NCBI GenBank assembly: GCA_037176705.1
Contig: CM073886.1
Coordinates: 16,514,501 to 16,578,500 of the forward strand
Direction of reading: 5' to 3'
DNA: 64,000 nucleotides
Source: Molossus alvarezi
Taxonomy: Eukaryota; Chordata; Mammalia; Chiroptera; Molossidae
In this document: piece after piece, positions 57,393-64,000 of the stretch
How positions within the stretch are numbered: the stretch's first letter is position 1
Layout of the letters: every line of letters starts with the position of its first letter
The notes under the pieces: generated by a model
The model's database searches: none
The model's input: the letters and a program-made list of their open reading frames with translations, nothing else
What the model was told of the DNA's origin: nothing
Translations under genes and position numbers: made by a program

Positions 57393-57898
57393 ACAACAAA
57401 GCAAATGCAACTTTACTATGCAATTTCCTTGTCATTTATACAATTAAACTGGAAAATCATCATCTAAGACAGTATTAGAAAAAACTGTTGCTGATGCCCA
57501 GCTCTTATGAAAGAGTTTTAAGAACTGAAATAACAACTTGTAAAAAACCATTAGAATAAACTGATGCAGGGGAGTATGAGAAGAAAAAAAAAAATCCCAA
57601 GTTAGAAACATGAATTCCTGCTCAAAGTGCAGGTTTTTTAAGAAATGGATTTATGAAACAGATTGAAATAATATTTATAACCAACACTACTTCACAAGCA
57701 TGGTAAAAGGCTAATTTTTAAATCCTTCCTCTTGTTCTATAGCTATTTTTGTGTTGGCCAAGTAAGTTACTTCCTTTCCCCAGGCTTCTAACAATGAACA
57801 TAATCTGACAGCATTATACACACCACAATTCCACTGCAGACCAAGATGGTTCTGGGTCAAACCCACAAGTTCTGGTTCAAATTAGGATAGTTATCAAA

Positions 57899-58153
57899 TT
57901 AAGATAGTTCTGGCTCAACTGAGTCATCTGCAACGGCGGCTGAGTCAATTTCAAGGCTAAATGCCTGCTCTGGAGTAACCCTGCACATCCCAGACAGTTG
58001 TATTTTTACAGTCTGTCTTAAACTGAAATGGACCCCCTGAGGAGTTCCAAGACCAACATTGCCTCCAAGTGATCCTCCAGAGGAGGTTAAGTCAGGGCTT
58101 GAGTTGACCAAGATGATGGGCTCTCCATCACCAGCAGGTACTATGTCCTCTCC
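57899..58153 (-). CDS. Possible C-terminal coding exon of an unrecognised protein (partial)
   Basis: 84 codons plus stop, beginning in phase 0 at GGA (58153). The encoded tail is acidic at both ends and Gly/Ser-rich in the middle (SSGGSLGGNVGLGTPQGV), followed by a more structured block (VKIQLSGMCRVTPEQAFSL) and the acidic end DSAAVADDSVEPELS. Composition and balanced codon use look protein-like, unlike the low-complexity SINE frames elsewhere. I do not recognise the family. No upstream exon was found in the remaining 5.8 kb, which an intron could explain. Alternatives are a fragment of a processed pseudogene or a chance frame: a 3-kb stretch this AT-rich gives frames of 60-80 codons by chance. 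Confidence 0.35.
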   Translation of the reverse strand, partial: GEDIVPAGDGEPIILVNSSPDLTSSGGSLGGNVGLGTPQGVHFSLRQTVKIQLSGMCRVTPEQAFSLEIDSAAVADDSVEPELS

Positions 58154-58615
58154 CTAGACACACTCTCTCACTGTGAGCTATTATATTCAAACATTTACTT
58201 TATGAATTTGTCTATCTTCACTAGGTCAGCAGAATCATACTCTGAACCATTTTTCTACCATCGAACTAATTCTATAGATGCATTTTGGTGAAAAATTGGT
58301 TCCTTCTTTAAATAGGCTAGGAGGGAAAAAGTAGCAGAAATACTGTTTTCCTCTTACTTTGGGGATTTGAAGGTCTTTAATAAGAGTTTTTCTATTCGTG
58401 GGGAAAACAACGTGTCTTAATATTATAATTTATAATTTAAGCTTAATTAATGAAACCCGTATAGAATGTGATACTCTCACAGCAAGACAAGTCCACATCC
58501 AACCTGTACCCAGTGTACAGCGAGGATTTGTTCTGCATTCACTCATTTCAATGACTTCAACATGCATTTCTGATTAGGATAACTCATATAATGGCTTTTA
58601 AAATATTTTAACAGT
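58154..58615. other. Unassigned, SINE-free DNA
   Basis: Upstream side of the candidate exon; no further exon seen. Confidence 0.35.
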
Positions 58616-58619
58616 TTTT

Positions 58620-59275
58620 TTGTTGTTGTTGTTAAAAAGAGTAATACATGTCTGTTGTAGAAAAAACTGAAACAAAAAGTATTAAATATAAAATAAGAAC
58701 TTCCTCTAATCCTACTCTAATGACAACCACTATTTAAAGATTTGTATATATCCTTTAATGCATATACCACCATCTCTATATACACATACTCTCAAATACA
58801 TCTGGGAAATGAAATCATGTTTCATATGTGGTATAGTCACTTGCTTTTTTCAATTAACAATAAAATGATGGCTATTTTACCCATGTTGGTACACATGGAT
58901 CTACTTCTTTCATTCAAATATTGACAAGTATTTCACTATTTGGATAGACCGACTGTAATTTACACTTGATAGATATTCAAGCAATTTCCAGTTTTCTTTT
59001 ATTATAAGTAAATTGATTACCATGAGCCTCCTAAATACATCTTTGCACATTTAGGCAAGTATTTCCATAACATAAATTCCTAAGAATAGAATGGCTAGGT
59101 CAAATGGTACAATATGTAAAATTTTGGACAGATATTGCCAAAAACCCTCCAAAAAGGTTTTCTCAATTTGTATTCCAAAACACCAATAGTATTTCAGAGT
59201 GCCTGATTTCTCTGCCCACTCAACAACTATAACCAAACGCTTTTTATCATTCTCATTTTAATCTGTTCTTTTGAT
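58620..59275 (-). mobile_element. Old L1-like fragment
   Basis: Antisense old-L1 signatures: TTACCCATGTTGGTACACATGG, AATAGAATGGCTAGGTCAAATG, ATATTGCCAAAAACCCTCC. No intact frame. Confidence 0.65.
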
Positions 59276-59329
59276 TATCAGGGAGGTTGTACATTTAGCC
59301 CTCCATGTTACCAGCTATATGACACCGAG

Positions 59330-59490
59330 AAGGCAATTAATCTCTCCATGACATTGGTTCCTTGTTTGTGATATGAGGATAACAGTGATATCTACCTCCT
59401 GGGGAAATTGTGAAGATCTAATGAGGTAAGGCACCTAGGACATTTAGCACATAGCCTGGCACACAGTAGAAATTCAACAAGGGTTTGTGA
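59330..59490 (+). repeat. MIR SINE fragment
   Basis: CAATTAATCTCTCCATGACATTG, GATATGAGGATAACAGTGA, AGCCTGGCACACAGTAG follow MIR order. Confidence 0.75.
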
Positions 59491-59666
59491 ATTTGAAAAA
59501 ACCTACTGGGTATGCTCACCAGAGTTACAGCAGCAATCACCGTTGCTGGGAATGTGAGCGCTGATCAATTTTTGCTATTATCAATTGTACTACTATCTTT
59601 GAATAAATTGCTCTTTTGTTTCTTTAGGACAATCATCTATGGCTATTATTTAGAAAACATGAACTA

Positions 59667-59883
59667 GCCCTGGCCAGTTTGGCTCAGAGGTTGGAGCATC
59701 AGCCCTCAGACCAAAGAGTCGCAGGTTCGATTCCACTCAAGGGCACGTACCTCAGTTTTGGTTAGTGGGTCATGTGGGAGGCAACCAATCAATGTGCCTA
59801 TCTCACATCGATTTTTTTTCTCTCTCTCACTTACTCTGTCTGAAGATAAATGGAAGAATATCCTTGAGTGGGGATTAAAAAAA
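59667..59883 (+). mobile_element. Ves SINE
   Basis: Sense copy from GCCCTGGCCAGTTTGGC to ATCCTTGAGTGGGGATTAAA. Confidence 0.88.
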
Positions 59884-60017
59884 GGAAATAAAGAAAAAGT
59901 GTACTAGCAACAATATGCCCCATCCATCAAACTTAATGATTTTTTTTTTTAAGTTAAGAAGCAAATAATAATACTTGAAAGCATTCTCATTTGTACTTTT
60001 TAAAACACTAATAAGGA

Positions 60018-60250
60018 GCTCAGCCAGTGTGGCTCAGTGGTTGAGCATCAACCCATGCACCAAGAGGTCACTAGTTCAATTTCTGGTCAGGGCACATGCC
60101 CAGGTTGCGGGCCTGATCCCCAGAGGGGGCATGCAGGAGGTGGCCAATCGATGGTCTCTCTCATTGATGTTTCTATCTCTCTCTCGCCTACTCCCTTCCT
60201 CTCTCTAAAAGCAATAAAGAAAAAAAATTTTTTTTAAATAAATAAATAAA
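60018..60250 (+). mobile_element. Ves-type SINE (short form)
   Basis: Sense copy from GCTCAGCCAGTGTGGC; A-rich tail. TSD CTAATAAGGA occurs at 60008-60017 and about 60254-60263. Confidence 0.9.
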
Positions 60251-60732
60251 CTGCTAATAAGGATATACATTTCCCATATTTTTTACTATTTGTCATTTGG
60301 AAAATAAGAGCTATCAGAAGCTTCCGGTTAAGATGGCAGCCTAGGTAAATGCAGGTACTGGCATTCTCCCACAACCACATCAAAATTACAACTAAACTAC
60401 AGAACAACCATATTCAGAACCACCTGAAATCTAGCTGAACATAAGTCATATAACTAAGGATATAAAGAAGAAGCCACCTTGAGACTGGAAGAAGGGGCAG
60501 AGATGCAGAACAGGCTGGTCCCACACCCACCTGTGGTGATTAAAAATCGGGAGGGATATCTCAGATAAAGAGGTCCCCTCTAAGAAGCAAAGAGTCTCAG
60601 CCCTACAACAGGTCCCCCAGGCCAGGGCTCCAGTGGCAGGAAGAGAAGTCCCCATAACTCTGGCTGTGAAAACCAGCAGGGATTATGACAGAGGAAGATG
60701 GAGGGCCACTGGAATCCCAAGCATTCCTCTTC

Positions 60733-60986
60733 TTTTTTTAATCCTCACCCAAGGGTATTTTTTCCATTTATCTCCAGAGAGAGTGGGGGGTGGGAGGTGA
60801 CACAGAGAGAGAAACATCATGTGAGAGAGACACATCCACCAGTTGATTCCCACACGACCCCTACCAGGGCCGACCCCTACCTCAGTTGCACAAACCGCAA
60901 CTGAGGTATGTGCCCTTGGCTGGAATCGAACCTGCAACTCTGGTCCGTGGGCCAATGCTCTAACCGCTAAGCCAAACCAGATAGGG
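60733..60986 (-). mobile_element. Ves SINE nested in HAL1-like 5' UTR
   Basis: Antisense copy with perfect 16-bp TSD CCCAAGCATTCCTCTT (60717-60732 and 60987-61002). It contains a perfect 12-bp hairpin at 60878-60908 not present in other copies. Confidence 0.94.
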
Positions 60987-62196
60987 CCCAAGCATTCCTC
61001 TTAAAAGGCTTACTTGAACTTACTAAGAGCTCCAGCGCTGAGGTGGCAGCTCAAAAGGCACTAGGGTCATACAAGAGGAACTGAATTGTCTGACTTTGGA
61101 GAGAGGGTTGGAGGGTCAGCTTCTCCTGGACAAATGTGCTGGCAGAGGCCACTGTTCCTTTGCTGAGCCCTTTCCTCAGAGCTGGTAGGTGGGCACCATA
61201 TCTGAGTTTCTACCAACCTAACTAACACTGTTAACCACACCCTGATGATTCCCTGAGACCCTGAGCCCCACTCAACTTTCAAGCCCACCCAAGCCATTTC
61301 CAGTGGCTTTTCCATATAAAAGACCTGTCTTGGCTTATGCTGCAAACTTTCCTAAAATCTCTCAAAGGTTCACAAACCCCAAACAAGCAGCATCCGGCTT
61401 TGGCGTACCCCATGACTAAGTGACCCCAGGCCCAGCACTAGTAGCAGCTGACCTTGGTTCACAATGTGGCCTCTCCCAGGCACCTTCAAGCCCAGCACAA
61501 ATAGCAGCGATCTGCAGATCACTCTGTAACTCATGCTGGGTGTCCTGAGCAGGGCACAATGGCTGCTGATCTTGGCCCGTACCTCCAGGGTCAGAGCACC
61601 CAATGGACAGCTTCAGACCATGCTGGAACATCACACAACTATCCACATGCAACACACTCAAGGGGCTGACTCAGAGGACAATCAACCTGGGGGTAAATAC
61701 CTCCCATTGATGTGCCAACAGCAATCAAGGCTCAACTACAATAGGAGGGTGCACACAGCCCACACAGGGGGTAGAGGAGCATACCTGAAGCACCCAGAGT
61801 GGGTGAGTGGGGAGGCTGCACTACTGGATCCTACAGGCACCTACTATATAAGGCCACTCTACTAAGTCCAGGAGATACAGAATCTCCACCTAATTCACAG
61901 AAACAAACACAAGGAGACAGCCAAAATGAGGAGACAAAAAAAAAAGTGCCCCAAATGAAAGAACAGAACAAAACTCCAAAAAGGAAGTAAATAAAATGGA
62001 CACAAGAAAGCTACCAGATGCAGAGTTCAAAACACTGGTTAAAAGGATACTCAATGAACTTAGGGGAAGAGTAGATCAACTTGGAAAAAACTTCAACAAA
62101 GAGATAGGAAACATAAAAACAGAGATAGAAAACATTTTAAAAAATCAATAACTGAAATGAAGAATACATTAGAGAGAATCAAGAGTAGAGTAGATG

Positions 62197-62446
62197 GCCC
62201 TGGCCGGTTTGGCTCAGCGGTTGGAGCGTCCGCCTGCGGTCCGGAGAGACCCGGGTTCGGTTCCCGCTAAGGGCATGTACCTCGGTTGCAGTTTGTCCCC
62301 GGCCCTGGTTGGTCGTGCGGGTGGCAGCCACTCGATGTGTCCCTTTCACATTGATGTTTCCCTCTCTCTCTCTTCCTCTCTCTCCCTCCCACTCTATCTG
62401 TACAAAAAATGGAAAAATGTCCTCAGGTGGTGAGGATAAAAAAAAA
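62197..62446 (+). mobile_element. Ves SINE, youngest-looking copy
   Basis: Complete, CpG-rich sense copy with perfect 16-bp TSD AAGAGTAGAGTAGATG (62181-62196 and 62447-62462). The terminal hairpin has an extra GGT (CCTCAGGTGGTGAGGAT). Confidence 0.96.
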
Positions 62447-62772
62447 AAGAGTAGAGTAGATGAAGCAGAGAATCAAATCAGTATTTGGAAAAGAAGGAAG
62501 CAGAAAACACCCAATCAGAACAGCAAAAAGAAAAAATAATTTTAAAAAGTAAGGATAGTAGCAGGAGCCTCTGGGACAACTTCAAGTGTACCAACATTCA
62601 TATCATGGGGTAGCAGAAAGAGAAGTGGGAGAGCAAAGAATTGAAAACCTATGTGAAAAAATAATGGAAAACTTCCCTAACCTGGTGAAGGAAATAGTCC
62701 AGGAAGAGCAGAGTCCCAAACAAGATGAACCCAAAGAGGACCACATCAAGGCACATCATAATTAAAATGCAC

Positions 62773-62912
62773 ACATAGACTGGTTACCTCCCGCATAACT
62801 CTAGGACCAGGGACGAACCGCAACCAAGGTACGTGCCCTTAACCAGAATCGAACCTGCAACTCATTGGTCTGCAGGCCGACGCTCTAACTGTTGAGCCAT
62901 ACTGGCCAGGGC
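62773..62912 (-). mobile_element. Ves SINE fragment without tail or TSD
   Basis: Antisense 140-bp 5' half of a SINE from TAGACTGGTTACCTCC to CTGGCCAGGGC. The HAL1-like sequence it interrupts lacks a few bases at the junction and shows no duplication. Confidence 0.85.
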
Positions 62913-63672
62913 CAAAGACAGAATCTTAAGACAGCAAGAGAAAGGCAGTTAGTTACCTACAAAGGAGCTCTCAAAAGATTGTCAGCTGATTTCTCAACCA
63001 GAAGGGTCTGGCACGAAATATTCAAAGTGATGAAAAGCTAGGACCTACAACCAAGATAACTCTACCCAGCAAAGCTATCATTTAGAATTAAAGGACATAT
63101 AAAGAGCTTCCCAGACAAGAAAAGCTGAAGGAGTTCATCACCACCAAACCAATATTACATGAAATGTTAACGTGAGAAGAAAGAAGAAAGATTAAAAATA
63201 TGGAAAAAATGGCAATAAATACCTATCTATCAACAATTGAATCTAAAAAACAAACAAGCAGAACAGAAATAGACACATAGATACAAAGAACATTTTGATG
63301 GTCGCCAGATGGGAGAGGGTTGCGGGGATGGGTGAAAAAAGGTAAAGGGTTAAGAAGTACAAATTGATAGTTATAGAATAGTCATGGAGAGACAAAGTAT
63401 AGCATAGGGAATGTAGTCAATTATATGTAGTGACCATGTATGGTGTCAGATGGGTATGAGATTAATCAGATGATCACTTAATAAGTTATATAATGTCTAT
63501 TCACTCAGTTGTACACCTGAAACTAATATAATATTGTATGTATGTCAACTGCAATAAAAAAATTTGTTTAAAGTAAAAAAATAGAACAAAAATAACAACA
63601 ATGTATTTTAGAGTTTATAACATAAGTAAAATATAGTATTATGACACTAATAGCATTAAGTATTCTTACAAC

Positions 63673-63778
63673 CTTTTGTTGTTGTTGTCAATCCTCACCG
63701 AAGGATATTTTTCCACTGACTCTTTCAGAGAGTGGAAAGGGGGAAGGGAGAGAGGGAAGGGGATGGGGGCGAGAAAAA

Positions 63779-63823
<45 letters not shown>

Positions 63824-63982
63824 AACATCAACGCAAGAGAGGCACATGGATTGGCTGCCTCCTGCACGACCCAGACCAGGGATGGGGACTGAACCTGAAA
63901 CCCAGGTACATGACCTTGACCAGACCATGACCCTTTGGTCCAAAGGCTGATGTTCCAACCACTAAGCCAAACTGGCCAGGGC
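63673..63982 (-). mobile_element. Ves SINE with long (GA)n
   Basis: Antisense copy; (GA)n at about 63779-63822. TSD TCTTACAAC at 63664-63672 and 63983-63991. Confidence 0.9.
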
Positions 63983-64000
63983 TCTTACAACATTCTTAAA

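Larger units (their letters stand above)
57365..58153 (-). other. Candidate terminal exon with 3' UTR
   Basis: On the minus strand, a TGTGTCTAG acceptor-like site ends at 58154. It is followed by an open frame to a TAA at 57899-57901, then ~500 bases of SINE-free 3'-UTR-like DNA, and AATAAA at 57392-57387. The in-frame stop just upstream is the TAG of the acceptor itself. Confidence 0.42.
61926..63180 (+). pseudogene. HAL1-like ORF1, broken
   Basis: DNA-level homologue of 16720-17660, from the shared ATG context through a coiled-coil-encoding part (62000-62160), the RRM-like block (62560-62640: CTCTGGGACAACTTCAAG) and C-terminal block (62980-63120). Frameshifts, stops and two SINE insertions inactivate it. 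Confidence 0.78.
60320..63560 (+). mobile_element. HAL1-like element (ORF1, no ORF2)
   Basis: Third HAL1-like copy. The 5' end (CTTCCGGTTAAGATGGCAGCC) and 5' UTR align with 15874-16715. ORF1 starts at ATG 61926 and runs in broken form to about 63180. A 3' UTR with GTACACCTGAAACTAATATAA and an AATAAA-bearing end near 63555 follows directly. It is 3.24 kb long including three SINEs (about 2.6 kb without them). The 3' UTR is of the older type, like that of the 35986-39490 copy. Confidence 0.8.

Overview
This window is mammalian nuclear DNA, almost certainly from a vespertilionid (or closely related) bat. The main evidence is about fifty copies of one tRNA-derived SINE, the Ves family. Each has a head resembling GCCCTGGCCRGTTTGGCTCAG, a (TC)n tract, and usually a small terminal hairpin (ATCCTC-NGGT-GAGGAT) before the A-tail. 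I see no operons, CRISPR arrays, tRNA or rRNA genes, or prokaryotic features. Most open frames in the window are read-throughs of these repeats.

Layout. 1-7,070: Ves insertions, many nested or tandem, in old L1 3' ends and unassigned DNA. 7,075-8,590: a processed CALM1 pseudogene. 8,700-15,730: Ves, old L1 and an unnamed ancient repeat. 15,874-18,046: a complete short LINE with 5' UTR, ORF1 and 3' UTR but no ORF2 (half-LINE, HAL1-like), flanked by target-site duplications (TSDs). 19,160-24,700: layered old L1s with an LTR, a palindromic microsatellite and an antisense HAL1-like 3' end. 25,000-31,000: SINE-poor DNA with MIR copies, an ERV-L-type pol remnant and an intact-ended 271-bp hAT-type transposon. 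32,142-32,796: a retrocopy of MRPS17 with a full-length uninterrupted 130-codon frame. 34,600-40,345: an antisense L1 ORF2 end, a second HAL1-like element (antisense) and a 5'-truncated L1. 40,350-51,450: mostly unassigned, with L2, MIR, an MLT1 LTR and Ves. 51,450-55,610: an old L1 with ORF1 and ORF2 remnants, carrying a 496-bp solo LTR with a 4-bp TSD. 57,365-58,153 (minus): the best candidate for a real coding exon, an open frame starting exactly at a splice-acceptor-like AG, with a stop and a downstream AATAAA. 60,320-63,560: a third HAL1-like element.

No cooperating gene system is visible. The biology here is retrotransposition: L1 supplies the machinery; Ves SINEs, HAL1-like elements and host mRNAs (CALM1, MRPS17) are its passengers. 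Several sites were hit more than once, leaving three copies of the same TSD. HAL1-like and L1 elements share related 3' ends. Element family names come from my recognition of consensus sequences, not from a database search. Boundaries marked by TSDs are accurate to a few bases; boundaries of old L1, L2 and MIR pieces are approximate.
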